Below, piece by piece: positions 36,516-44,983 of a stretch of 64,000 bases of DNA. Position numbers and translations under genes: made by a program. Where the stretch lies: assembly GCA_023230565.1 (NCBI GenBank), contig JALNXD010000005.1, positions 51,387 to 115,386 on the forward strand. Reading direction: 5' to 3'. Every line of letters starts with the position of its first letter. Within the stretch, counting starts at the first letter, position 1. The notes under the pieces are model-generated. The model was not told the origin of the DNA and made no database searches. It saw nothing but the letters and a program-made list of their open reading frames with translations. The stretch is from Syntrophales bacterium. Its GTDB lineage: Bacteria; Desulfobacterota; Syntrophia; Syntrophales; UBA2210.

Positions 36516-37673
36516 TTATGCATCGAATCGTCGAAAATATTCTTTGTATGATGTGTTTTCGATTGCAAGCATGCGCAGAAAGGCTTCATTGAAATCTTCT
36601 TTTCCTGTGCTAAATACTCCATGGCCGTATACAATTGCTCCGCGTGCTTTTTCGACGGCCTGCGGTACGGTTCGGCATAGACCGAAAGGTCCCGTTCCTA
36701 CCTCTCCCGATACGATGGGAACATCAGCAAGATTACGTATTTCCGGGCACTTCCGGTGGCAAAATCCTCGGCAGGGGCACTCATAGCGGTCGCAATCCAT
36801 TGAAATAATCACTGAAAAGCGAGGGTGCCCGTGAAGAATGGCCTTTGTACCCAACGTTTTAATAATTTCCATATGGGTGGATAATTCGCTGGAGGCAGTG
36901 ATCCCGGCGCATGAAGACCCGTCGAGAGGGCAGGGGTCAATGCAGCCGGCCAGTTCATCAAGAGAACTGCCGGTTTGACTGATATAGAGAGTATCATGAA
37001 AGCAGTATGAAATGTTTCCGAAGTAAGAGTCCACGAGACCATAATCGACAATTTTTTTTCCCGCTTCTTCCAACGCGTTCAGCACTTCAGTTTCTGCCTC
37101 AAAGGGTGCAGACGAGAGTGCAGAAAAATGTTCGACAGGCTGTGGGAGACTTCTCCTGATTCGATCCAAAAACTTTGATTCTTCAAGCGAAATGAGTCCT
37201 TTTTTCTTTTTATGAAGTATGTCCGAAAAGAATTTCACAAACGAGGCAAAACAGACCGAGCTGAATGTAATAAATGCCTGTTCAAGACTGACTGTTCCAA
37301 AGGCGATCACGCCATATCCGGGGATCAACACGCATTTTCTGTTCCTCAGACGAGGGATTATTGCCGTATCACTGAAATCAGCTGCTATTGGAAGATCATG
37401 CAAAAACGTTCTTGATTCGCAATCTTCCGGATATATGGCTTCATTTGAAGCGCGGCTTAGAAAATTTATAATACTGTTGTAAGGTTCTTTGGGTTTTGAG
37501 AATAAAATTGAATTTATATTCATTTGCTGGAAAATTTTTTCAAGAAGCGCTGTGTGCCGGTTTTTTCTGTTCCAGCAAAGTTCCGCATCGAGGATTCCCA
37601 TGAGGGGTTCCCCTTCCTCGGCTAGACCGGCGGTACACAGCTTCTGCTCGTATTTCTGCATCAGCTTTTCCAT
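36516..37673 (-). CDS. Tandem class II aldolase/adducin-family protein with a Cys cluster
   Basis: 385 residues. The C-terminal half (about 185-380) is a class II aldolase domain with an intact zinc site: SSELSTH (Glu), LHGHPRF (two His) and VYGHGVF (third His). The N-terminal half looks like a worn second copy; its PGYGVIAFGTVSLEQAF mirrors the closing motif of the family but lacks an HxH pair. In the C-terminal domain a five-cysteine stretch (CDRYECPCRGFCHRKC) follows the HGH motif; it could bind iron-sulfur or zinc. Start is ATG 37673, 13 bases inside the AOR gene, or ATG 37661 in a TGATG overlap. Reaction unknown; aldol cleavage or a dehydratase/epimerase-type step is likely. Confidence 0.7.
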   Translation of the reverse strand: MEKLMQKYEQKLCTAGLAEEGEPLMGILDAELCWNRKNRHTALLEKIFQQMNINSILFSKPKEPYNSIINFLSRASNEAIYPEDCESRTFLHDLPIAADFSDTAIIPRLRNRKCVLIPGYGVIAFGTVSLEQAFITFSSVCFASFVKFFSDILHKKKKGLISLEESKFLDRIRRSLPQPVEHFSALSSAPFEAETEVLNALEEAGKKIVDYGLVDSYFGNISYCFHDTLYISQTGSSLDELAGCIDPCPLDGSSCAGITASSELSTHMEIIKTLGTKAILHGHPRFSVIISMDCDRYECPCRGFCHRKCPEIRNLADVPIVSGEVGTGPFGLCRTVPQAVEKARGAIVYGHGVFSTGKEDFNEAFLRMLAIENTSYKEYFRRFDA

Positions 37674-39415
37674 TTAAGCCCAAGTTCCTTTGCCTTCTTT
37701 TCAGTTGGCGCACCTTTCGCGTCGAGTCCCCTGATTTTGTAGTAATTTGATCGTGCCACGAGAAAATCGTTTCTGTCGAGAGGCTTGGCAGAAGCATTAT
37801 TGCGTGCTGAGCCATGCCCGGAAAAAAAGCGCGGCGGCAGATCGTCATCGGCAGATGAAAACCCGTTTCTTGAATTCATTATTCGTTCCAGGTAATAAAT
37901 CCTTTCGCCCTTTTTAAGAAGATCCTGGGCCGATGTCTCTACGCCGGTCGTGGCTGTAAATGCCCTGGCATATTCCTCGAGCGACGCAGCGAAAAAAATG
38001 AATTTGCAGGCGGCAAGAGAATCTACAACAGCGTTTGCATCCTCGGCGATTTTGATAATGCGCGACTTGCCGCTCCAGGAAAACCTGTCGGTTGCCACGG
38101 GTTTTCTGAGTATCTCATGTGAAACCGGATAGGCTCGAAGATGACATCCTCCGCGTGTCGATGTAGCATACGCGAGAGCCATACCATAGGCTCCCCGCGG
38201 ATCATAGGCGGGCAATTCCTGCCCTTTGACCGAAATTGAACTTTCAGGAGAGCCCTGTGATTTCGCATAGCGGGCCGAGCCCTGGCCCAGTGCAATTCCT
38301 ATTTCTCCTCTTCCCCAGCCTATATCGTGCAGCAATTTGCATATTTCCCGTGATGTAAGAGTTCTTTCCTCCAACTCAGAATAGCATGCCAGTGTCGATG
38401 CAGCGGAGATGGTATCCATTCCAAGCTCGTTGCAGATTCGGTTCGCTTCAACAACGGAGGGAAGATCACTATTATTCAAAAGTGCACTGAAATGGGAGAG
38501 AGATTCAAATTCAGGAATAGCCGAGCCTTTCGGGGTTATTTTTTTGCACCGTATATGGCAGCCCCGACAACCCGCATTGAGGGGCTTGTATGTCTTGTGC
38601 AAGTTAAACGCATTCATGGATGGGGCATCATCGAACGAGGTTTTTCTGAAATTATCAGTGGGCATCATGTTCCTCGTATGCATTAAATCGTATAACGCGG
38701 GTGTTCCGTACCGGGAAATTCCAAGTTCACCAAGAAGAACAGGGGATGCGGCAGTGAGCCTTACAATATCTTCTCTGGCTCGCTTCAGTTCCTCCGGATC
38801 ATGCACCGGAACCTTTCCGGTACCGCGTACACTGATGTATTTGATATTTTTGGCCGCAAAAATCAAGCCTATACCGTTTCGTCCCGCCGCAGAATGCCCG
38901 TCTATGATTATATTCGAGAACAGGACCCCCCGTTCCGCCGCCGGGCCGATAACGGCCGTTGATCCTTTATCTGCCAAATATTGTACGGTTTCTTCCGTGG
39001 TAAGGCCTGCAAATTCCGGTACATGGTTAATCACGACGGCTCCGTCCGCAATTTCAATACCGCATAGAGAAGTGCTTGCCCCCGTTATCAGTATGCCATC
39101 CCACCCCGCCTTTTTTAAAAAAGTTCCGAAATTCCCTCCTGCTGATGTATCACCTACGGTTCCCGTTAACGGTGAACGGGACATGATGGTCATCCTGCCT
39201 GATGCAGGGGAAACAGTTCCGACAAGAGGTCCGGCGAAAAGAAGAAGAGGCATTGCCGGATCATTCCAGTCTCTTGTAACTTCCTGGGCGAGATACGATC
39301 CTGCCAGCCCCCTGCCACCGATATATGTATGCAAAACTTCACGTTCCGGTTCTTCGATGAAAAATTCCTCTGCTGTCAGATCGATTCTGAGAATTTTACC
39401 GCACCATCCAAACAT
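37661..39415 (-). CDS. Aldehyde:ferredoxin oxidoreductase family tungsten enzyme
   Basis: 584 residues, close to the usual 600. AOR-family enzymes use a tungsten-bis-pterin centre and a 4Fe-4S cluster to interconvert aldehydes and acids with ferredoxin. Visible are the N-terminal GGRGLAGSYLA, the pterin-site phrase DGHSAAGRNGIGL, and the cluster ligands CRGCHIRC with a distant fourth Cys in DSLAACKF. The downstream aldolase-like gene overlaps its end, so aldehyde made or used by that protein may be the AOR substrate (inference). Enzymes of this family are markers of strict anaerobes. Its substrate subgroup is not resolved. Confidence 0.88.
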   Translation of the reverse strand: MFGWCGKILRIDLTAEEFFIEEPEREVLHTYIGGRGLAGSYLAQEVTRDWNDPAMPLLLFAGPLVGTVSPASGRMTIMSRSPLTGTVGDTSAGGNFGTFLKKAGWDGILITGASTSLCGIEIADGAVVINHVPEFAGLTTEETVQYLADKGSTAVIGPAAERGVLFSNIIIDGHSAAGRNGIGLIFAAKNIKYISVRGTGKVPVHDPEELKRAREDIVRLTAASPVLLGELGISRYGTPALYDLMHTRNMMPTDNFRKTSFDDAPSMNAFNLHKTYKPLNAGCRGCHIRCKKITPKGSAIPEFESLSHFSALLNNSDLPSVVEANRICNELGMDTISAASTLACYSELEERTLTSREICKLLHDIGWGRGEIGIALGQGSARYAKSQGSPESSISVKGQELPAYDPRGAYGMALAYATSTRGGCHLRAYPVSHEILRKPVATDRFSWSGKSRIIKIAEDANAVVDSLAACKFIFFAASLEEYARAFTATTGVETSAQDLLKKGERIYYLERIMNSRNGFSSADDDLPPRFFSGHGSARNNASAKPLDRNDFLVARSNYYKIRGLDAKGAPTEKKAKELGLKWKS

Positions 39416-39554
39416 GACCGCTCCTGCCCTTTTTTCTTCCGGCCGAATTGTGTCACATCAAGCGAATTATTAAAAGATGAATCTTATGCAAAGAACAGTA
39501 AGTGCGAAACGAAAGATCATCAGGTAAAATCGTAATTCATTTCACTCGCCAGGA

Positions 39555-40622
39555 TCAGACCGGATCCCGATGAAACCGGATATTGCGGTATGTTTTTTTT
39601 CTGTCTATAAGTTTTTCGTATACTTCAAGGTAATTTTTTGCCATCCGTTGAGCTGTGAATTTTTCTTCAAAAACTTCCCGGCATCTCTGCCTGCTTAATG
39701 TAGACACCTCCTTTACAGCCTGTGCGGCTCCTTCAATATCTTTCACAATAAAGCCGGTTATCCCCTGTTCCATCACTTCCGGAACAGCACCGTGCAATCT
39801 TGCAATAACAGGAGTTCCGCATGCCATTGCTTCTATCATCACCAGGCCAAAGGGTTCGGGCCAATCGATCGGGAAGAGCAGCGCGTATGCATTACCGAGA
39901 AAATCATTTTTTTGAGCTTCACCTATCTCACCTATATATTCGATAAACGGCTGATCAAGAAGAGGGAGAATTACGGTTTCAAAATAATCTTTATCCACTT
40001 TATCCACTTTGGCTGCAATCTTGAGCGGCATATCGACTTTTCTGGCTATTTCTATCGCGAAATCTACTCGTTTTTCAGGGGATATCCTTCCGATGAACGC
40101 AAGATATTCCCCTTTTTTTTCTCTATATTCATAAAGATCATGGGGAAGCCCGTGATATACTGTTGCAGTCCAATTTACCCATGAAAGAGGAAGTCTCTGG
40201 TAATTTGAAATGGATACTAGAGGGATATCATCGTATTCCTGATATAAATTGTGAAGATTGGGAATATCCAGCCGCCCGTGCAATGTGGTTACGTGAGGCG
40301 TTTTCATTCGCCTGTAAAGAGGATAGGGAATGTAATCTATATGAGAGTGAATTATTTCGAATTCACGTGCCTTTTTAAATACCTGTTCCGCCATGAAAAT
40401 ATGATCAGCTACCGGATCGATACTGTGTGTGTCCAGACGCAGTGCGCGATGAGTTATAGGGCAAAGACGCGCGTTTGTAACTGAATCACCGCTCGCAAAA
40501 AGTGTTACATCATGGCCTGAAAGGACGAGTTCTTCCGTAAGATAAGAAATAACTCTTTCCGTTCCACCATAGTATTTCGGTGGAACACTTTCATACAGGG
40601 GTGCAATCTGTGCAATTTTCAT
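39555..40622 (-). CDS. Glycosyltransferase family 4 protein
   Basis: 355 residues of GT-B fold. The N-terminal PPKYYGGTERVISYL is the acceptor-side loop, and EPFGLVMIEAMACGTPVIA is the E-x7-E donor-binding motif. It begins 32 bases inside the upstream glucosidase gene, with GGAG before the ATG. This family is often found beside amylo-1,6-glucosidase-like genes and is annotated only broadly; it may make a compatible solute or glycan. Nucleotide-sugar donor and acceptor are unknown. Confidence 0.85.
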   Translation of the reverse strand: MKIAQIAPLYESVPPKYYGGTERVISYLTEELVLSGHDVTLFASGDSVTNARLCPITHRALRLDTHSIDPVADHIFMAEQVFKKAREFEIIHSHIDYIPYPLYRRMKTPHVTTLHGRLDIPNLHNLYQEYDDIPLVSISNYQRLPLSWVNWTATVYHGLPHDLYEYREKKGEYLAFIGRISPEKRVDFAIEIARKVDMPLKIAAKVDKVDKDYFETVILPLLDQPFIEYIGEIGEAQKNDFLGNAYALLFPIDWPEPFGLVMIEAMACGTPVIARLHGAVPEVMEQGITGFIVKDIEGAAQAVKEVSTLSRQRCREVFEEKFTAQRMAKNYLEVYEKLIDRKKTYRNIRFHRDPV

Positions 40623-42798
40623 TTACGCTCACTCCTTTTTCAATTATGAATCTGAAATCTTCCGGTCGGTCGAACACTTCAATGCTTACATCATTTCTGT
40701 GGCGCCGCGCCAGAAAATCGACGGTACTGCCGTTGACTTCGAGCTTTCTGATTCTCACGTTTTCAAGCCATTCCGGCAGATGGGGATTTTTCAGTGTGAT
40801 CTTTTTCTTCGTCAAATCAATATCAAGCCCCAGGCACGCTTTCAAAAGAAGGAAAATGCTTGCCGCGGACCATGCCTGTGGTGAACAGGCAACCGGGTAT
40901 AATGTTGGTCCTTGATGGGCTCTCTTTCTAAACCCGCAATAAAGTTCAGGGAAGCGATTAAGTTCGGTAAACTGGCTCATATGAAAAAAAGCATCCAGAA
41001 TGGCTGAAGCATACCGGTTGAATCCGTAACGCGAAAATCCTTCTGCAATAAGTGCATTATCGTGAGGCCATATGGATCCGTTGTGGTACGACATGGGATT
41101 ATAGCGAATCTGATCCGCTGCGAGGGTTCGAATCCCCCAGCCGCTGAAAAAATGCTCATTCATTAGCAGTTCTGCTATCTTGTATGCCCTTTCGGAAGAT
41201 GAAATCCCGGCAAAAAGACAGTGTCCCATGTTTGAGCCTTTGACTCTGCAGGGCCTTTTCTTGCTATCGAGGGCAAGTATGTAGCTATTCATTTTGTCAT
41301 CCCAAAAAGTAAGTTCAAATTTTTCTCGTAATTTTTCCGCTTCTTCGCGAAAAAAAAAGGATTTTTGACGATATCCCAAATGCTCGGCCAGAAACGCAGC
41401 TTCTTTTTTTGCTGCATATACATAGCCCTGTATTTCGCACATTGCTACAGGCGCTTCGGCAATCGTCCCATCCTCATGGAATACCGCATCACGGGAATCT
41501 TTCCATCCCTGATTTTCAAGACCGTGCTCCGATTTTTTTTTGTATTCCACAAAGCCATCCTGATCGGCATCGCCATACCGGTCTATCCAATGAATGGCAC
41601 GTTCTATATGGGGCCAAACCGAGCCGATGAAATCCAGATCTCCTGTTCTTTTGAAATAGTATCCGGCAAGAATCACAAAAAGAGGGGTAGCATCGGCGCT
41701 TCCATAGTATCTCGAAAATGGAAGCTCGCCGGTATTTGTCATTTCGCCCATGCGGACTTCGTGAAGTATTTTTCCGGGTTCAGCATCCTGATCGATATTG
41801 ATTGATTCCGATTGCTCCTTTGCCAGGTAAGAAAGGACACTATGTCCGATTCGTGGGTTAAACCATAGCATTTCCAAAGCGGTGATAAGACCGTCACGAC
41901 CGAATGGAGCGTTGAACCAGGGAATTCCTGCATATGGATAAAGAATTCCATTTTCACAGGTAAGGAGCATTCTCAGATCGGAAATCGCTCTTTCGAGAAG
42001 AATATTGAAATGCTCATTGGATGTCGAAATATTGCATTCCATTTCTCCTGCCGTTTTAAGCGATCCTGAAGAATCCCGGTAAGCCTGTTCATATGAGAGT
42101 GAATTGTTATCACCGGACTCGCCGCTATGGCATGAGACAGTAATGGTGAATCTCAGCTCTTCATTCACATCAAGTGAAACAAGATATGAAGCGCTCCCTG
42201 CTGCCATATAATCCGGCTTTCGTGAAAATTCGATCCGGGTCCGTCTAAAAATTCCATCCAGGCCTGAGTAAAAAAATTCAATTATGTTCTCTGAAACAGC
42301 AGGTGGTTTGAAACTTCCTCTCTTATTTCTTTTTATCCCTCGAACTTCAAACACATCTACGAAATCAGCATCAAAAGCAAAATCCATGTGAAATTCAGCA
42401 GGATAGAGTCCATAATTTTTTAACCGGTAGTTCTCATAACAGCGCCCGTTCCAGAGAAATTTTGATCGAAATATGTGCAATGTCCCCCTGGGAATCTGCC
42501 TTCCGTCTTCCAGGAACAAATGGGGGTTGGTAAGGTCGACCGTGACAAGATGATTGTTTCTTGTTACGTCCGAGCTCAACAGCAGCAAAGGTTGACTTTC
42601 AATTGTCACTAAATAGTAAGATAAAAAACGGGTTCCTTTGCAATAGATGCCCTGCGGATCGGAATTTCGCCGGCATATGTCGCCATGAATATCAAAAACG
42701 GCAAATGTATCGGCCTGTTTTATTATTCGATGCCGTTCATCGGCGACACCGGGTTCGGAAACCATTACGTAATCTTCTGAGGCGAGACTTTCCACCAT
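40591..42798 (-). CDS. Amylo-alpha-1,6-glucosidase/MGH-type glycoside hydrolase
   Basis: 735 residues from ATG 42798, chosen because GAGGG lies upstream; the frame runs 18 codons further to 42852. An N-terminal beta-sandwich domain (about 30-260) with DIHGDICR and GTRFLSYYL is followed by an (alpha/alpha)6 toroid. Landmarks of the toroid are WFNAPFGRDGLITALE, RYYGSADATPLFV, YHNGSIWPHDNALIAEG and the late CSPQAWSAAS. The fold cleaves alpha-1,6 or related glucosidic bonds. The GT4 gene overlaps its end by 32 bases, so the two are a unit. Debranching of glycogen is possible, but no glycogen synthase or phosphorylase gene is nearby. Confidence 0.83.
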   Translation of the reverse strand: MVESLASEDYVMVSEPGVADERHRIIKQADTFAVFDIHGDICRRNSDPQGIYCKGTRFLSYYLVTIESQPLLLLSSDVTRNNHLVTVDLTNPHLFLEDGRQIPRGTLHIFRSKFLWNGRCYENYRLKNYGLYPAEFHMDFAFDADFVDVFEVRGIKRNKRGSFKPPAVSENIIEFFYSGLDGIFRRTRIEFSRKPDYMAAGSASYLVSLDVNEELRFTITVSCHSGESGDNNSLSYEQAYRDSSGSLKTAGEMECNISTSNEHFNILLERAISDLRMLLTCENGILYPYAGIPWFNAPFGRDGLITALEMLWFNPRIGHSVLSYLAKEQSESINIDQDAEPGKILHEVRMGEMTNTGELPFSRYYGSADATPLFVILAGYYFKRTGDLDFIGSVWPHIERAIHWIDRYGDADQDGFVEYKKKSEHGLENQGWKDSRDAVFHEDGTIAEAPVAMCEIQGYVYAAKKEAAFLAEHLGYRQKSFFFREEAEKLREKFELTFWDDKMNSYILALDSKKRPCRVKGSNMGHCLFAGISSSERAYKIAELLMNEHFFSGWGIRTLAADQIRYNPMSYHNGSIWPHDNALIAEGFSRYGFNRYASAILDAFFHMSQFTELNRFPELYCGFRKRAHQGPTLYPVACSPQAWSAASIFLLLKACLGLDIDLTKKKITLKNPHLPEWLENVRIRKLEVNGSTVDFLARRHRNDVSIEVFDRPEDFRFIIEKGVSVNENCTDCTPV

Positions 42799-43301
42799 TT
42801 CATTCCCTCGGTTAGTTTTGTTGATCGGGTTCATCAGTGTATCCGGTAACAAAATTACAAATGATCATGTTCTGCGTAACTTCTTAATTATATGATCCTT
42901 CACCACTATAACCACCACCGGTCAAATATTGAATAAGGCTGATTATGTATTTTTTGACTCCAGGTCATCAGGTGCCGGATATTATCTGCAGTGCTTAATA
43001 TTATGTGGAGATTCTTACTGTACGGCCGGCTTTACAGCCCGAATATATTGTTCTTTCAAGGCGAAAGTGCGGATCGGGATAGAATGGCCCGATTTATTCA
43101 AAAAAAGAAGAAAACACAAAGGAAGTTTCTCGACTGACCGGATATATTCTGATATCGTTCCTTATCACGGTCGGACGCGATTTTTATTGGTTATGCAATT
43201 TCAATTGTGAAAACATTCACCATGAAGGGGCAGTCGTTTCGCAATTTATGCTGTTGAAAAAAAATTCAAGTAAGCGGTACAAGTGAAAGGCGGAGATTTA
43301 A
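42799..43301. other. Divergent intergenic region upstream of the CNB-thiolase operon
   Basis: About 500 bases between divergent genes. It holds a CRP-like operator at 43206-43221 (listed separately) and an ATCGGG/CCCGAT hairpin at 43073-43093 with a nine-base loop. A TATAAT -10-like box for the minus-strand glucosidase lies at 42892-42887, and TTGAAA plus TACAAG spaced by 18 bases (43254-43283) faces the CNB gene. A 93-codon frame at 42929-43210 looks non-coding. Promoter assignments here are weak. Confidence 0.4.
43206..43221. promoter_or_regulatory. CRP/FNR-type operator candidate
   Basis: TGTGA-AAACAT-TCACC matches the CRP consensus TGTGA-N6-TCACA at nine of ten positions. It lies 80 bases before the start of the cyclic-nucleotide-binding gene. 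A regulator of the CRP family encoded elsewhere could act here; the CNB protein itself has no visible helix-turn-helix. Confidence 0.5.
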
Positions 43302-43832
43302 ATGCAGCAATCGAATTTTCTCAATATCAGCCGGGATCTGATGTCGAAAATAAGGGAAATGCCTGTTTTTGGAAATTTCTCTGAAGAGGAATTCCGGAAA
43401 GCGCTCAGTTTAAGTAAAATACTTCATTATGAGCCTGGTGAATACATTATAGATGAAGGGAGCCGTGATACGACCGTCTATCTTCTTTTATCGGGTTCCG
43501 TGAGAATAGTTAAAAATGACAGAGAGGTAACCCTGATACGGAGAAGAGGGGATATTTTCGGCGAAATGTCTGCATTGGGAGATTTTCCGCGTTCGGCATC
43601 CGCCTATGCGGTGAGCGAAACCGACTGCATTGCAACTGATATTTTGTCATTGGAAAAACTTTCAGGAAAGGATAGACTGGCTTTTTCCTGCATGCTGTAT
43701 CGGGTCTTTTCAGAGATACTTGCGGAACGGTTGCGATCGACAACCGAGGAACTCGCAAAAGCGAAAAAGGAACTCGTGGAACTCAAAAAGGGCGTTGGAG
43801 ATAAAAATTTAACAAGAAAGGATATTAGATGA
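43302..43832 (+). CDS. Cyclic-nucleotide-binding domain protein without DNA-binding domain
   Basis: 176 residues. One CNB beta-roll (about 20-135) holds the phosphate-binding cassette FGEMSALGDFPRSAS (86-100), with the Glu and Arg that contact the cyclic nucleotide. After the C-helix the protein ends in a Lys/Glu-rich coiled coil (about 145-165). There is no winged helix, so it is not a CRP-type regulator; it may be a regulatory partner that senses cAMP or a related ligand. Its stop overlaps the thiolase-fold gene in ATGA, tying the sensor to that enzyme. AAAGGCGGAG precedes the ATG. Confidence 0.8.
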   Translation: MQQSNFLNISRDLMSKIREMPVFGNFSEEEFRKALSLSKILHYEPGEYIIDEGSRDTTVYLLLSGSVRIVKNDREVTLIRRRGDIFGEMSALGDFPRSASAYAVSETDCIATDILSLEKLSGKDRLAFSCMLYRVFSEILAERLRSTTEELAKAKKELVELKKGVGDKNLTRKDIR

Positions 43833-44980
43833 GCATAAAAGACAAATGTGCGATTGTCGGTGTGGGATATACTCCCCAGGGACGAATTCCGGACAGAACA
43901 ACATTGAGTTTTCATCTTGAAGCATGTGCGAATGCAATAGAAGATGCAGGCTTGAAACCGAAAGATGTTGACGGTTTGATTCTGTATAGACACTTTATTC
44001 CTCCGTCCGGCGAAAAGGATGTCACTCCGTACGTAGTTGCTCAGCATCTCGGAATTTCCACTTCATTTATTTCACAGGACGCCAACTGATCTCGAAGTCA
44101 TTTACAGCTCGCAGTTGGCGCGCTTGAATCAGGTTTTTGCAAATATGTTCTTATTTCATATGCCCATTCGGGTGACACTATGGCCCGTATGCTTGAAATG
44201 GGAGGCGATGAAGCGGCATTCGGCCTTTTCGGGGCATCGGGCGGATATGCCCTGGCCGCTCGCCGCGCCATGCACGAATTTCATACAGGGCCGGACACGT
44301 GGCAGCATATAGCCGTGGGCCAGAGAAAGTGGGCAAATCTCAATCCGGAGGCAGTCATGTACGATCGAATCATGACTCCTGAGGATTATTATAATTCAAG
44401 ATGGCTCTGTGAGCCGTTCCGGCTGCCGGATAACTGCCTCGTCAATGATGGGGGAAGAGCATGCATACTGACCACACTTGAACGTGCACGTGATCTTAGG
44501 CACCGGCCTGTACCGATTATGGGGATAGGACAGGATAATCCCTCAAACGATCTTGAGCAGGCGAAACACCTTGCAGGGCCGACGGGTGCAAAAAAAGCCG
44601 GAGAGCAGGCTTTTCGCATGGCAGGCGTTACCCTTGACGATGTCGATGCGTGCGAAATATATGACTGTTTTACCTATACGGTTGAAATTACTTTACAGGA
44701 TTACGGGTTTTTTGATCCGGGAGAAGGAGAAAACTGGTTCTCCGGCGGGACCATAGAACCCGGAGGCCGGATGCCGGTAAATACGTCGGGGGGTCAGCTG
44801 TCGGAAGCATACTATATGGGTCTTACACCGCTTACAGAAGCCACACTGCAGCTCATGGGCAGGTGCGGTAAAAGGCAACTTGGACCCGCAACAGGGACAA
44901 AAGAACCGGAAATCATTCTTTGCAGCGATAACGGTGCTATCCTGCAGTCACACACCTGTTACATATTGAGGAGGGACTAG
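43829..44980 (+). CDS. Thiolase-fold (SCP-x/Ltp2-type) enzyme with in-frame TGA at the nucleophile position; candidate selenoprotein
   Basis: The reading frame is open for 384 codons except TGA at codon 87 (44087-44089); both halves are in one frame, so this is not a frameshift. The family usually has about 385 residues, so the whole is full length. The start reads KCAIVGVGYTPQG. The local order SQDAN-[TGA]-SRSHLQLAVGALESG lines up with the thiolase active-site stretch EAAC-ASGSAAL...A..SG, so the TGA replaces the nucleophilic Cys. Near the C-terminus EIYDCFTY (Tyr278) and NTSGGQLSEAY (Tyr328) replace the usual thiolase His motif. As I recall them, the catalytic tyrosines of Ltp2 aldolases (294 and 344) have the same 50-residue spacing. 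A DUF35 partner follows. Either Sec insertion or a nonsense mutation; I favour Sec moderately. Substrate is probably an acyl-CoA. Confidence 0.72.
44087..44129 (+). promoter_or_regulatory. Bacterial SECIS-like hairpin after the in-frame TGA
   Basis: TGA is at 44087-44089. Bases 44100-44112 pair with 44118-44129. The lower helix has five pairs (one G-U); a bulged C105 follows, then AGC/GCT, one T-C mismatch, and CGC/GCG. The loop is AGTTG (44113-44117). The loop starts 23 bases after the TGA and has G at its second position. This agrees with the general bacterial SECIS description (loop 16-37 bases downstream, G in the first two loop positions). Pairing was done by hand; no energy was computed. 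Confidence 0.5.
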
Positions 44981-44983
44981 GCT

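Noticed and set aside
38409..39473. 354-codon open frame antisense to the AOR-family gene
   Set aside because: Shadow frame of a gene with recognised cluster and pterin motifs; no ribosome site or known content.
41100..41130. Possible tRNA: GGGTTCGAATCCC looks like a T arm
   Set aside because: It lies inside the amylo-glucosidase coding sequence (GWGIRTLA on the minus strand). No acceptor, D or anticodon arms can be paired around it.
42929..43210. 93-codon frame in the gap before the CNB gene
   Set aside because: Cys/Tyr/Arg-rich translation without a ribosome site, overlapping the CRP-like site.
44087..44089. Treating the thiolase-fold gene as two separate genes or a frameshifted pseudogene
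   Set aside because: Both parts are in the same frame with only one TGA between them, at the nucleophile column. A frameshift is excluded, and two genes would leave the first with only an N-terminal fragment.
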